Both the position numbers and the translations under genes were made by a program. A stretch of 64,000 nucleotides of DNA from Mycolicibacterium sp. CBMA 226 (GTDB lineage Bacteria; Actinomycetota; Actinomycetes; Mycobacteriales; Mycobacteriaceae). Location: the NCBI RefSeq assembly GCF_009729075.1, contig NZ_VTGY01000021.1, positions 1 to 64,000 of the forward strand, written 5' to 3'. Below the pieces are notes generated by a model. It was not told the DNA's origin. It saw only the letters and a program-made list of their open reading frames with translations, and ran no database searches. Positions 26,267 to 34,898 of the stretch are shown piece by piece. Numbering within the stretch: position 1 is the stretch's first letter; the number at the start of each line of letters is the position of its first letter.

Positions 26267-27415
26267 ATGGCTGAAGCTGTCATCGTCGAGGCGGTCCGGT
26301 CGCCCATCGGGAAGCGCAACGGCGCCCTGTCGGGTGTGCACCCGGCCGAGCTGTCGGCTCAGGTCCTCAATGCGCTGGTGCAGCGCGCCGGCGTCGACCC
26401 CGCCCTTGTCGACGACGTGATCTGGGGCTGCGTCAGCCAAGCCGGCGAGCAGGCGGTCGACATTGCCCGCAACGCGGTGTTGACCGCGGGCTGGCCCGAG
26501 ACCGTCCCCGGCGTCACCGTCGACCGTCAGTGCGGGTCCAGCCAGCAGTCGGTGCACTTCGCCGCCGCCGGTGTGGTCGCCGGCCATTACGACGTCGTCG
26601 TCGCCGGTGGCGTCGAATCGATGTCGCGCACCCCGATGGGCTCGTCGCTCGCCAGCGGTGGCAACCCCTACCCGGAGCCCTTCCTCGCCCGTTATGACCA
26701 CAAGACCCCCAGCCAGGGCCTCGGTGCCGAGATGATGGCCGCGAAGTGGGGCCTGTCCCGCACCCAGCTCGACGAGTTCTCGCTGCGCTCGCACGAAAAG
26801 GCCGCTGCCGCACAGGATGCGGGCGCCTTCAAGGACCAGATCGTGGGCGTCAAAGACCAGGACGGCAACATCGTCCTGGAGGATGGTGGCATCCGCCGCG
26901 GCGGCACCGTCGAGTCCATGGCCGCCATCAAGCCGGCCTTCAAGGAAGACGGCGTCATCCACGCCGGTAACTCCTCGCAGATCTCCGATGGCGCGGCCGC
27001 GCTGCTGATCATGTCAGCGGAGAAAGCAAAAGAATTGGGGCTCAAGCCTCTTGCGCGCCTGCACACCGGCGTGCTGGCCGGTGCCGACCCGGTGATGATG
27101 CTGAGCGCGCCCATCCCCGCCGCCCAGAAGGCGCTGGCCAAGTCCGGCCTGAGTGTCGGCGACATCGGCGTGTTCGAGGTCAACGAGGCTTTCGCCCCCG
27201 TTCCGATCGCTTGGCTCAAGGACATCGGTGCCGACGAAGACCGCCTCAACCCGAACGGCGGCGCCATCGCCCTTGGCCACCCGCTCGGCGGTTCCGGTGC
27301 CCGCATCATGACCACCCTGCTGCATCACATGCGGGACAACAACATTCACTACGGGTTCCAGACCATGTGTGAGGGTGGCGGTCAGGCCAACGCGACCATC
27401 CTCGAGCTGCTGTAG
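26267..27415 (+). CDS. acetyl-CoA acyltransferase (thiolase, FadA type)
   Basis: 382 residues with a complete thiolase active site: nucleophile Cys89 in VDRQCGSSQQS, the NEAFAP motif, His338 in GGAIALGHPLGGSG, and Cys368 in MCEGGGQ. The N-terminus VIVEAVRSPIGKRNGALSG resembles the mycobacterial FadA5/FadA6 group. It performs thiolytic cleavage of 3-ketoacyl-CoA. GAAGGAG stands about 8 bp before ATG 26267. It follows the crotonase gene by 54 bp, so the two probably form an operon. Base composition is more regular and GC-rich than its neighbours, consistent with high expression. Confidence 0.92.
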   Translation: MAEAVIVEAVRSPIGKRNGALSGVHPAELSAQVLNALVQRAGVDPALVDDVIWGCVSQAGEQAVDIARNAVLTAGWPETVPGVTVDRQCGSSQQSVHFAAAGVVAGHYDVVVAGGVESMSRTPMGSSLASGGNPYPEPFLARYDHKTPSQGLGAEMMAAKWGLSRTQLDEFSLRSHEKAAAAQDAGAFKDQIVGVKDQDGNIVLEDGGIRRGGTVESMAAIKPAFKEDGVIHAGNSSQISDGAAALLIMSAEKAKELGLKPLARLHTGVLAGADPVMMLSAPIPAAQKALAKSGLSVGDIGVFEVNEAFAPVPIAWLKDIGADEDRLNPNGGAIALGHPLGGSGARIMTTLLHHMRDNNIHYGFQTMCEGGGQANATILELL

Positions 27416-27465
27416 CCGCCGACACCTCCGGTGGCTCATCGACTCGCGCGACAACACCCAGACAA

Positions 27466-27506
27466 GCGACGGCGGGTGGCCGGGGAGCCCAGCCACCCGC
27501 CGTCGC
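27466..27506. terminator. strong hairpin between convergent thiolase and SDR genes
   Basis: A perfect 15-bp stem: GCGACGGCGGGTGGC at 27466-27480 pairs with 27492-27506, with an 11-nt loop. It lies in the 99-bp gap between two convergent genes. No T-run follows on either side, which is common for actinobacterial terminators. It probably stops transcription in both directions. Confidence 0.75.
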
Positions 27507-27514
27507 AAGTGTGC

Positions 27515-28270
27515 CTATCGGGGCGCCATCCGAATGGCGCCATCGAGGCGAATGACTTCGCCGTTCAGCATCGGGTTCTCAACGATGTGCACGGCAAGCG
27601 CACCATACTCGTCGGGGTCGCCGAGCCTGCTGGGGTGCGGTACTTGAGCACCGAGAGATGCCTGAGCCTCCGTGGACAATGACGCGAGCATGGGTGTCAT
27701 GAAGATGCCAGGCGCGATGGTGCAAACTCGGATCAGGCTGCGCGACAAGTCACGGGCAATCGGCAGCGTCATGCCCACGACACCGCCCTTGGACGCCGAG
27801 TATGCCGCCTGGCCGATCTGTCCATCAAAGGCGGCGACCGACGCCGTGTTGATGATGACTCCGCGCTCCTCACCGTTAACCGGTTCGGTCTTGGCAATGC
27901 GTTCAGCCGCCAGTCTGATTACGTTGAACGTGCCAATGAGGTTGATCTCGACAACTTTACGGAAATCGGCAAGCGGAAACGGGCCCGCTTGGGCCAAGGT
28001 CTTGATGGCGTTGGCGACGCCGGCGCAGTTGACGTTGATGCGTACCGGGCCAAGTGTTTCCGCAACATCCAGCGCCCTATTGACGTCGTCCTCATCGGTG
28101 ACGTTTGCCGCGACGAACTTTGCCCGTTCCCCCAGGGCGGACACAACTTCCTCGCCTTTGAGGTCAATGACAACAACGCTTGCCCCGGAGGCCAGCAATC
28201 GTTTGGTAGTGGCCAGGCCCAGCCCCGACGCTCCGCCCGTGACTACCGCCACCGAGTCCCTGATTTCCAT
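27515..28270 (-). CDS. 3-hydroxyacyl-CoA dehydrogenase type-2-like SDR
   Basis: 251 residues from ATG 28270, chosen because AAGGAAG stands about 10 bp upstream; an ATG at 28291 would include that site in the coding region. Classical SDR with VVTGGASGLGLAT, acidic D after the second strand (VVIDLK, NAD preference), NCAGVANA, catalytic Ser in NTASVAAFDGQIGQ and YSASKGG. Overall pattern and the ending LNGEVIRLDGAIRMAPR match the human HSD17B10/bacterial 3-hydroxyacyl-CoA dehydrogenase type 2 group. It lies about 160 bp downstream of FadE in the same direction and could supply the hydroxyacyl-CoA oxidation step. Confidence 0.88.
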   Translation of the reverse strand: MEIRDSVAVVTGGASGLGLATTKRLLASGASVVVIDLKGEEVVSALGERAKFVAANVTDEDDVNRALDVAETLGPVRINVNCAGVANAIKTLAQAGPFPLADFRKVVEINLIGTFNVIRLAAERIAKTEPVNGEERGVIINTASVAAFDGQIGQAAYSASKGGVVGMTLPIARDLSRSLIRVCTIAPGIFMTPMLASLSTEAQASLGAQVPHPSRLGDPDEYGALAVHIVENPMLNGEVIRLDGAIRMAPR

Positions 28271-28431
28271 GTGCGCAGTGCTTCCTTTCATTTTGGGTGT
28301 TTCGCATTACGAGCATCAAGACGAAGCGGGTCGACATGGCGACTTGTCATCGCGGTCGAGCATCTCGCCAGTCGATTGGTTAGCCGCGCATAGTCCAGCG
28401 TTCCGCATGTGCTGAACGGGTATGTCGCCAG

Positions 28432-29571
28432 CTAGCACAGATTCATGCCTTTGGCGATGATCTCGTTCATGATTTCCGTCGCGCCTCCGCCGATTCCCAT
28501 GATCCGCGAATCGCGGTAGTGCCGCTCCACCTCGGACTCACGCATGTAGCCCATACCCCCGAAGATCTGAACCGCCTGGTGCACCACGAACTCACACGCG
28601 AAAGTCGCCGTGTTCTTTGCCATCGCGACTTCTGTCGTGACTCGCTCGCCCGAGGTGTAGCGCACGGCCACGTCACGGACGAAAGACTGAGCAGCGGTGA
28701 CCTGTCGCGCCATCTCGGCGAGTCTGTGCCGAATGACCTGCCGGCCGACCAAGGGCTGTCCGAAGGTGACACGATCACGAGCCCAACTGGTGGCGAGGTC
28801 GACACAGCGCTGAGCGGTTGCGCACGCCTGAACGCTTAGCACCAGCCGCTCGCTGTCGAACCGCTGCATGATCTGCCCGAATCCGGTGCCTTCCGGCCCA
28901 ACGAGATTGGCAACGGGCACCCGTACATCGGTGAAACTCAGCTCGGCGGTATCCGAACAGCGACAACCCATTTTGTCCAGCTTTCGGGTGACAACGAAGC
29001 CCGGACTATCCGTGTCGATCACCAGTAGTGATACGCCTTTGTGTGGATGATCGCCCGTGCGCACAGCGGTGGTTACGAAATCGGCGCGACAGCCGGAGGT
29101 GATGTACGTCTTGGCGCCGTTGACAATGTAGGAGTCCCCGTCACGGACGGCCTTGGTCCGCAGCGACGCGACATCAGACCCGCCACCGGGTTCGGTGACC
29201 GCCAGCGCGCCGATACTGGCGCCTTCCAGGGTCGGCCGCACGTAGCATTCGATCTGGTTTGGGTTGCCCGCATCCGCGATGTGCGGCGTAGCGATGGCAT
29301 GGGTCAGTAGCGCACCGCACAAACCGGCGGAGCCACCGTGCAGGATGATCTCCTCGTTGAGGATCAGGAAATCGAGGAAGTCCCCCGCGCCGCCGGCTCG
29401 CTCGGGAAAACCCAAGCCGAGGAGACCGAGCTCGCCGGCCTGACGGTGCAGTTCGCGGGGAACTTCGCCGGCCGACTCCCAGTCGCCCATAAAGGGCGTG
29501 ATTCGGCGGTCAGTGAAATCGCCTACCAGTTGGCGCAATTCGCGCCGTTCCGCAGTATTCCACGAGGTCAT
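28432..29571 (-). CDS. acyl-CoA dehydrogenase (FadE)
   Basis: 379 residues, last of a chain of genes overlapping by ATGA. Acyl-CoA dehydrogenase family: TEPGGGSDVASLRTKA (flavin/substrate contact), KTYITSGCRADFV, and FGQPLVGRQVIRHRLAEMA. The usual catalytic Glu of the C-terminal GT segment is Gly here (GIGGGATEIMNEI), while Glu in DSERLVLS matches the isovaleryl-CoA-dehydrogenase-type catalytic position. Introduces the alpha,beta double bond with electrons passing to ETF. The operon context suggests a branched or ring-bearing acyl-CoA. Confidence 0.9.
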   Translation of the reverse strand: MTSWNTAERRELRQLVGDFTDRRITPFMGDWESAGEVPRELHRQAGELGLLGLGFPERAGGAGDFLDFLILNEEIILHGGSAGLCGALLTHAIATPHIADAGNPNQIECYVRPTLEGASIGALAVTEPGGGSDVASLRTKAVRDGDSYIVNGAKTYITSGCRADFVTTAVRTGDHPHKGVSLLVIDTDSPGFVVTRKLDKMGCRCSDTAELSFTDVRVPVANLVGPEGTGFGQIMQRFDSERLVLSVQACATAQRCVDLATSWARDRVTFGQPLVGRQVIRHRLAEMARQVTAAQSFVRDVAVRYTSGERVTTEVAMAKNTATFACEFVVHQAVQIFGGMGYMRESEVERHYRDSRIMGIGGGATEIMNEIIAKGMNLC

Positions 29572-30800
29572 GCAGAAACGTCTTCCTTGACTGAGACCCG
29601 GACCGGCAGCGATTCGACACCGTTGATGAAATTGGACCGTTGGATCACCGGCGCGCCAGTGATCTCGATCGACCCGAACCGCTCATACAGCGCCGGCAGG
29701 ATGATCCTCGCCTCGGCCCGTGCCACGGCATTGCCGAGACAGAAGTGTTGGCCGGCACCGAACGCCAGATGTGGGTTCTCGGTGCGCGTGATGTCGAACC
29801 GGTGTGAATTCTCGAAGACATCTTCATCGCGGTTGGCCGACGCGAAGCTCAACACGACCTTGTCGCCGGCCGCGATCTGCTGGCCGCCCAGTTCGAAATC
29901 GGCTACCGCTGTCCGCCGGAATTGAGTGACCGGCGAGTGGTACCGCAATACTTCTTCGATTGCGGTGGGCCATAATTCCGGATCTCCGCGGAGCAACTGG
30001 AGTTGCTCGGGGTGCTGTGCCATGAGGAGGACAAATCCCGTCAGCAGGTTTCTTGTCGTCTCGTTTCCGGCGATCACGAGCAATTGGAAGAATCGGCGCA
30101 GTGCCTCGTCATCGAGGTGCTCGCCATCCACCTCGGCGTTCACCACCGTGCTCCAGACATCGTCGCTGGGGTGCGCTCGCTTTTGCGCAGTCAGTTCGGC
30201 CGCGTATGCGAAGAGCTCGACGAACGCCTTACTGTAGGACTCGGGATTGGTAATGGCGGCCGGGTCACCGCCGCCGACCATCTGATTCGTCCAGTCATAG
30301 AGCAAACGTCGGTCGCTGGACGGTACTCCCAGCAGGTCAGCCAACACTAGGACCGGCATCTCCGCAGAGAATCGGTCGACGAGGTCGAATTCGATGTCAG
30401 GCTCAAGCGATTCCACAATCTGGCGCGCATGGGTCTGCATGGACGCAGCCATGTCTCTTACGATCCGCGGGGTGAACGCCTTTCCGACGATCCGGCGCAT
30501 GGTGGTGTGTTCTGGCGGATCCTGGTTCAGCATCGCCTTGCGGGCTTCGCGCAACAGGTGCGGCGGGCTGTCGCGAATAAACGTGCCACCGGCATAGGAA
30601 CTGAACACGTCCGGCCGCTTGCCCGCGGTCACGACGTCAGCGTGTCGGGTGACGACCCAGAAACCGGGGCCGCCCGGGAAGGCGCCGCCAGCGGGCTCAG
30701 CCGACCATGCCACCGGGTTTTCCAGGCGCAGGCGGGTGAACAGCTCGTGCGGGTAGCCGTGCTGATACGTAGCGGGATTACCTAGGTCCAGCTCAATCAT
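29568..30800 (-). CDS. cytochrome P450
   Basis: 410 residues, soluble class I bacterial P450. I-helix oxygen-binding motif AGNETTR, ExxR motif in AIEEVLRYHSPVTQFRR, and heme ligand segment FGAGQHFCLG (Cys about 352). The start overlaps the upstream DUF35 stop by 4 bp and its stop overlaps the FadE start by 4 bp, so it is embedded in a beta-oxidation operon. The three-cysteine ferredoxin heading the same operon is its likely electron donor; no ferredoxin reductase is in the window. Its family among CYPs cannot be fixed by eye; the heme region resembles CYP142-type enzymes. It probably hydroxylates the compound that the operon degrades. Confidence 0.92.
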   Translation of the reverse strand: MIELDLGNPATYQHGYPHELFTRLRLENPVAWSAEPAGGAFPGGPGFWVVTRHADVVTAGKRPDVFSSYAGGTFIRDSPPHLLREARKAMLNQDPPEHTTMRRIVGKAFTPRIVRDMAASMQTHARQIVESLEPDIEFDLVDRFSAEMPVLVLADLLGVPSSDRRLLYDWTNQMVGGGDPAAITNPESYSKAFVELFAYAAELTAQKRAHPSDDVWSTVVNAEVDGEHLDDEALRRFFQLLVIAGNETTRNLLTGFVLLMAQHPEQLQLLRGDPELWPTAIEEVLRYHSPVTQFRRTAVADFELGGQQIAAGDKVVLSFASANRDEDVFENSHRFDITRTENPHLAFGAGQHFCLGNAVARAEARIILPALYERFGSIEITGAPVIQRSNFINGVESLPVRVSVKEDVSA

Positions 30801-31201
30801 TGCGATACCGCCTCAACAAATATCGGATAGCTTTCGCCGTCCTCCGGGTGCACGAACTCCACGTTCAGCGCAGCGCCACAGCGGGGTTCGTTGGTTACGA
30901 TTCGGGCGTAAAGCCAAGGACCCTCGGATAATTCGACAATGCCCACGGTGTAGGGCACCAGGTCGGTGTACGCCCTGTTCGGCGCCCGGTGCACGACAGT
31001 CCACGACACGAGTACTCCCGCACCACTCGCAGGCGTCCACGACAGTCGGGTGCCGCGGCAGCCGGTGCACACTTGAGCTTCCGGTGCCACTGCGTGAGTG
31101 CAGAGGTCACAGATCTTCAGCAGCAATAGATCGTCATCGGCGGCGTCGAAGAATTCGCCGCTCTTTGCGTCCCGATCGATCGGCGGCCATGAGTTTGTCA
31201 T
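30797..31201 (-). CDS. DUF35 zinc-ribbon/OB-fold protein, thiolase-fold partner
   Basis: 134 residues. An N-terminal zinc ribbon with four cysteines (C31, C34, C45, C48 in CDLC..CTGC) is followed by an OB-fold (VSWTVVHRAPNRAY, VPYTVGIVELSEGP, NVEFVHPEDGE). DUF35 proteins bind acyl-CoA and pair with thiolase-superfamily enzymes. In steroid catabolism the DUF35 domain of ChsH2 joins Ltp2 to form the side-chain-cleaving retro-aldolase (established). Here it overlaps by 4 bp with the thiolase-fold gene, so stable complex formation is likely. It stands alone, without the MaoC-type hydratase domain fused in ChsH2. Confidence 0.88.
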   Translation of the reverse strand: MTNSWPPIDRDAKSGEFFDAADDDLLLLKICDLCTHAVAPEAQVCTGCRGTRLSWTPASGAGVLVSWTVVHRAPNRAYTDLVPYTVGIVELSEGPWLYARIVTNEPRCGAALNVEFVHPEDGESYPIFVEAVSQ

Positions 31202-32364
31202 TGTGCCCCACCAAGAATCAGCGTGGCATGGTGCTCCAGCACGCCGCCGTTCCCACTCACCATGATGACATCACGCCTCTCGACCTGCCGCCCACCGGCC
31301 ATCCCACGGCCCTGCAACACGGCCTCGACAATCGGCGTGAAACCGGAGAGGTAATACGCCGAGAGCTGCCCACCGCCGGTGTTGCACGGCAAGACACCAC
31401 CGGGCCCCAGCGCGCCATCAGCCACGAATGCGCCCCCTTCGCCCTTCCCGCAGAATCCGTAGTCCTCCAGCGTCACCAGAACGGTGAACGTGTAGCAGTC
31501 GTACAGCTGGAGCAAGTCCACATCGCTGGTGGTGACGCCCGCCATCCGCAGGGCCGCGGGCCCTGCCACGGCTGCGCCTGTGATTAGCCCAAAGATGCTG
31601 TCGCGCTCCATGATGCGACCAGGGTGGGCCTGACTCCACCCGAGAACGTCAACCGGGGGCCGGGCCAGATCACGCGCACGTTGACTACTGGTGACGATGA
31701 CTGCTGCGGCACCATTGGAGACGAGACAGATGTCGAACAGATGCAGTGGTTCGGCAATGATCGGCGAAGCCTGATGTTGCTCGATCGTTATCGGCTCACG
31801 ATATTGCGCGCTTGGGTTGAGTGCGGCCCAACTGCGCTGCGCGACCGCGATGGCGCCGAGCTGCTCACTGGTGGTGCCGAACGCGGCAAAATGGCGTTGG
31901 GCAGCCAGCGCGTAGAAGAGATTGGGCGTCACCATCCCGATGCCCGCGTGGTAGCCGGCGAAACCGCTGGGCCCCTTCCGGTTTCCAGATTTCGGCGATC
32001 CGAAGGCATCCCGCCCCGAGCCGGTCTGTTTCAGCGGGGCGTCCGCGAAGACGCATGCCACCGTCGATGCCTCGCCACTCGCGACGGCGGCCGCGGCGTA
32101 GGCGATCATCGCGGCGGGGCTGGCGCCGAGGACAGAGACTTCCGCGAGAAGCGTGAGATCACGTAGCCCGAGGACCTTCTGCAGCGAGAGCTTCGGCGCT
32201 CCCTGGGTTCCCGGGGTGACAAGCAGACCGTCCACGTCGCCCAAGTCGAGCCCGGCGTCCGCGACGGCGAGCCGAACCGCTTCAGCGGCAAGGTCGGTGG
32301 CGCTTCGGCCGTAGACCTTTCCGACGTCGGTCAGACCGAGGCCGGCGATCGCGGCGGCGGTCAC
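31198..32364 (-). CDS. thiolase-superfamily lipid-transfer protein, Ltp2-like probable retro-aldolase
   Basis: 388 residues from GTG 32364, whose GTGA overlaps the hydratase stop; the frame continues upstream only as a shadow. It has the SCP-x/thiolase fold, but the nucleophile Cys position reads VSVLGASPAAM (about residue 80), with no Cys, and the GHP histidine motif is replaced by NTGGGQLSAYYLSG (328-341). Tyrosines are present in LYDCYTFTVL (about 287-296) and at 337-338. These are hallmarks of Ltp2-type enzymes, which use tyrosines to cleave tertiary 3-hydroxyacyl-CoA by retro-aldol reaction rather than thiolysis. The adjacent DUF35 gene is the known partner type. Aldolase activity is inferred. 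Confidence 0.85.
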   Translation of the reverse strand: MTAAAIAGLGLTDVGKVYGRSATDLAAEAVRLAVADAGLDLGDVDGLLVTPGTQGAPKLSLQKVLGLRDLTLLAEVSVLGASPAAMIAYAAAAVASGEASTVACVFADAPLKQTGSGRDAFGSPKSGNRKGPSGFAGYHAGIGMVTPNLFYALAAQRHFAAFGTTSEQLGAIAVAQRSWAALNPSAQYREPITIEQHQASPIIAEPLHLFDICLVSNGAAAVIVTSSQRARDLARPPVDVLGWSQAHPGRIMERDSIFGLITGAAVAGPAALRMAGVTTSDVDLLQLYDCYTFTVLVTLEDYGFCGKGEGGAFVADGALGPGGVLPCNTGGGQLSAYYLSGFTPIVEAVLQGRGMAGGRQVERRDVIMVSGNGGVLEHHATLILGGAQ

Positions 32365-33158
32365 GTACCGCTCCAGACCGGTGCCCGCTTTTCGGTGAAT
32401 GCCCGGGGCCCTTCCTTGGCGTCGTTGGTGCGCATCACCGTCTTGGCTTCGCCATCGGACAGTGCCCACGCGGCAGCACCGAAATCCGAGCCGGCATCGC
32501 GCGCGGCGTAGGTGACTCGCTTGCTGGCCTGTACTGCAAGCGGGGCATTCGCGGCAACGACATTCGCGAGTTCCAGAGCCGTATCGAGAACCTGCTCCGG
32601 AGGGACGACGCGATTGACAAGGCCCCAGCGCAGTGCCTCGTCTGCGGAGATCGGCGCCCCGGTGAGACTCATCTCCAGCGCGATCGCCAGCGGAACCCGT
32701 TTGGACAACCGCAGCAGGCCGCCACCAGCGGCAATGATGCCGCGGGTGACTTCAGGCAGGCCGAGGGTGGCCGACCCGCTCATCACCGCGAGATCACACG
32801 CCAACAGCAGCTCAGTGCCGCCGCCGAGGGCGTATCCGTTCACCGCCGCGATCAAGGGCTTGGCGAGTCCACTTTTCAGGAACCCGCCGAAGCCGCGCTC
32901 CCGCTGTGACTGGTCGATCAACGGCCGACCGGCGGCTACCTCCTTGAGGTCTGCGCCGGCGCTGAAGGCACGATCGCCGGCGCCCGTGAGAATCCCAACG
33001 CGCAAGTCCGGGTCGGCGATCAGTTCGTCGATCGCATCCTGCACCGCCAGCGACATCGCGGCGGTGATCGCGTTCATCGCGTGCGGACGATTCAACGTGA
33101 TGACGGCGACGTGGCCCACTCGGCGCAGCAGCGCCGGCGGTGCTTCTGCGGCCGTCAC
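32361..33158 (-). CDS. enoyl-CoA hydratase (crotonase family)
   Basis: 265 residues. Both catalytic glutamates of true hydratases are present: GYALGGGTELLLACDLAV and LGLPEVTRGIIAAGGG. The oxyanion segment is DRAFSAGADLKEVA and the substrate motif is LNRPHAMNAI. It adds water across the double bond made by FadE, giving the 3-hydroxyacyl-CoA that the next gene product would cleave. It overlaps FadD by ATGA and the thiolase-fold gene by GTGA, so all are translated together. Confidence 0.9.
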   Translation of the reverse strand: MTAAEAPPALLRRVGHVAVITLNRPHAMNAITAAMSLAVQDAIDELIADPDLRVGILTGAGDRAFSAGADLKEVAAGRPLIDQSQRERGFGGFLKSGLAKPLIAAVNGYALGGGTELLLACDLAVMSGSATLGLPEVTRGIIAAGGGLLRLSKRVPLAIALEMSLTGAPISADEALRWGLVNRVVPPEQVLDTALELANVVAANAPLAVQASKRVTYAARDAGSDFGAAAWALSDGEAKTVMRTNDAKEGPRAFTEKRAPVWSGT

Positions 33159-34798
33159 GCGTACAGTTCCTCGATCTGGGCGGCGTACTTTGCGGCGATC
33201 GGTTTGCGCTTCAGCTTCGATGTCGGGGTCAATTCATCGCTACCGGGAGCGAAGAACGTCGGCAAAATCGTGAACCGCTTGATCTGCTCGACGCGCGAAA
33301 GCTTCGCATTGCCGACCTCAACAGCCTTCGCGACGATGTCGCGGATCTTCGGCTCGGCGGCCATGGCCGCTGGGTCCGCGCTGATCTCCAATTCGGCCGC
33401 GAATGTGGTTGCGGCATCAGGATCGAGGGTGATCAACGCCACGTTGTACGGACGGCCGTCGCCGATGGCAACCACGGGGCCAAGCAACGGTGAGGATGAA
33501 GCGATAGCGCCTTCAATGTTGGTCGGCGACATGTTCTTCCCGGCCGCGTTGATGATCAGCTCCTTTTTCCGGTCGACGATGCGCACATAGCCTTCGTCGT
33601 CGATCTCTGCGATGTCGCCCGAGTGCAGCCATCCGTCGGCGTCAATGGCCTCGGCGGTTTTCACGGGATTGTTGCGATAGCCCTTCATCACCGACGGTGC
33701 CCGCAAGAGCAGTTCACCGTCATCCGCAAGCCGCAGTTCAGCACCGGGTGGCGCCATTCCGACCGTGCCTTGCCGAGCCATCGACGGCGGAGCTCCGGTG
33801 CCGAGGCCGCACTCGGACATACCCCACATTTCGCTGACCGGTATGCCCAGTTTCTGGATGAAAGCGAAGTCGTCCGGTGCTATAGCCGCAGCGCCGGATA
33901 GCGCCCATTTCAGTCGATCAAACCCGAGTCGCCTCTTGATCGCATCGATGACGTGGGGTGCGCCGACATCGAAACTGGCTTTGAGGCGGTCATCGGCCTT
34001 TAGCTGTAGTTGAACGCCAGTCTTGAGCTTCTCCCAGGTTCGCGGAACGGCGATGAAAAGCGACGGACGCACCTGCGACAACACCGCCGGTAGCAGCTTG
34101 GCTTCGGCCAAGGTGATCAACTCGATGCCTCCAAGCACCCCGAAGTAGTGGGTAAAGAATCGATCCGCCGCATGTGCCGATGGCAAGTACGAGATGAACG
34201 TATCGCCGCATGCGTACGGGTAGAAGGCATTAACGGCTTCGGCCATCGCGATGGCACTGCGGTGGGTATGTTCGACGCCCTTGGGGGGTCCAGTGGTTCC
34301 CGACGTATAGATCAAACACAGCACATCATCGGGGTGCACCGCCTGCCACGCCGCCTCGAAGTCGAAGTCGTCGTCAGGCTGCAGCCGACCTATGTCGTCG
34401 TCCTCGATCACGAGGATGTGCTCGACCGGAGACTGGGCCGCCTTCACCTTGTCGACGTACTGACGTTCGGTCACCACGATGCGGGTGTCGGCATCGGTCA
34501 GCAGATATTCGATCTGCTCGGTAGGACACGTGTTGTAGATCGAGTAGGTCGTCGCCCCCAGATGAGATGCGGCCGCCTCGGTGAGGTTGAATTCCGGCCG
34601 GTTGGTCAGCAGTGCGGCGAAGGTGTCCCCGCGTCGCAACCCCAGGGCCGCGAGACCGCCGGCGATCCTTCGGACCTCGTCGGCGTATTGGCGCCAGGTG
34701 TAGGTGCGAGCTCCGTCCGCGCTGCGAAGCGCGACGGCGTCACCCCGGGCAGCGACCATCTGTTGGAACGCTTGGGGCAAGGTCTGTGGTTGCGGCAT
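33155..34798 (-). CDS. long-chain acyl-CoA synthetase (FadD)
   Basis: 547 residues from ATG 34798, with GAGGGA about 8 bp upstream; the frame is open further upstream but carries nothing conserved there. AMP-binding P-loop LIYTSGTTGPPKGVEH, adenylation motif WGMSECGLGTGAP, GWLHSGDIAEIDDEGYVRIV, and DRKKELIINAAGKNMSPTNI, typical of long-chain FAA1-like synthetases. The C-terminus has the catalytic lysine region LTPTSKLKRKPI. It activates the carboxylic acid from the upstream aldehyde dehydrogenase or esterase. First of six genes joined by 4-bp overlaps, about 100 bp after the esterase. Confidence 0.9.
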   Translation of the reverse strand: MPQPQTLPQAFQQMVAARGDAVALRSADGARTYTWRQYADEVRRIAGGLAALGLRRGDTFAALLTNRPEFNLTEAAASHLGATTYSIYNTCPTEQIEYLLTDADTRIVVTERQYVDKVKAAQSPVEHILVIEDDDIGRLQPDDDFDFEAAWQAVHPDDVLCLIYTSGTTGPPKGVEHTHRSAIAMAEAVNAFYPYACGDTFISYLPSAHAADRFFTHYFGVLGGIELITLAEAKLLPAVLSQVRPSLFIAVPRTWEKLKTGVQLQLKADDRLKASFDVGAPHVIDAIKRRLGFDRLKWALSGAAAIAPDDFAFIQKLGIPVSEMWGMSECGLGTGAPPSMARQGTVGMAPPGAELRLADDGELLLRAPSVMKGYRNNPVKTAEAIDADGWLHSGDIAEIDDEGYVRIVDRKKELIINAAGKNMSPTNIEGAIASSSPLLGPVVAIGDGRPYNVALITLDPDAATTFAAELEISADPAAMAAEPKIRDIVAKAVEVGNAKLSRVEQIKRFTILPTFFAPGSDELTPTSKLKRKPIAAKYAAQIEELYA

Positions 34799-34898
34799 GT
34801 TCTGGTCCCTCGTCAGTTCGATGGCGTGGTGGTAGTCCGGGTGTAGGTCGGCCCGAGCGACGTCTGGTGATCGGTTGTGCCCGAACGAGATAGATCCA

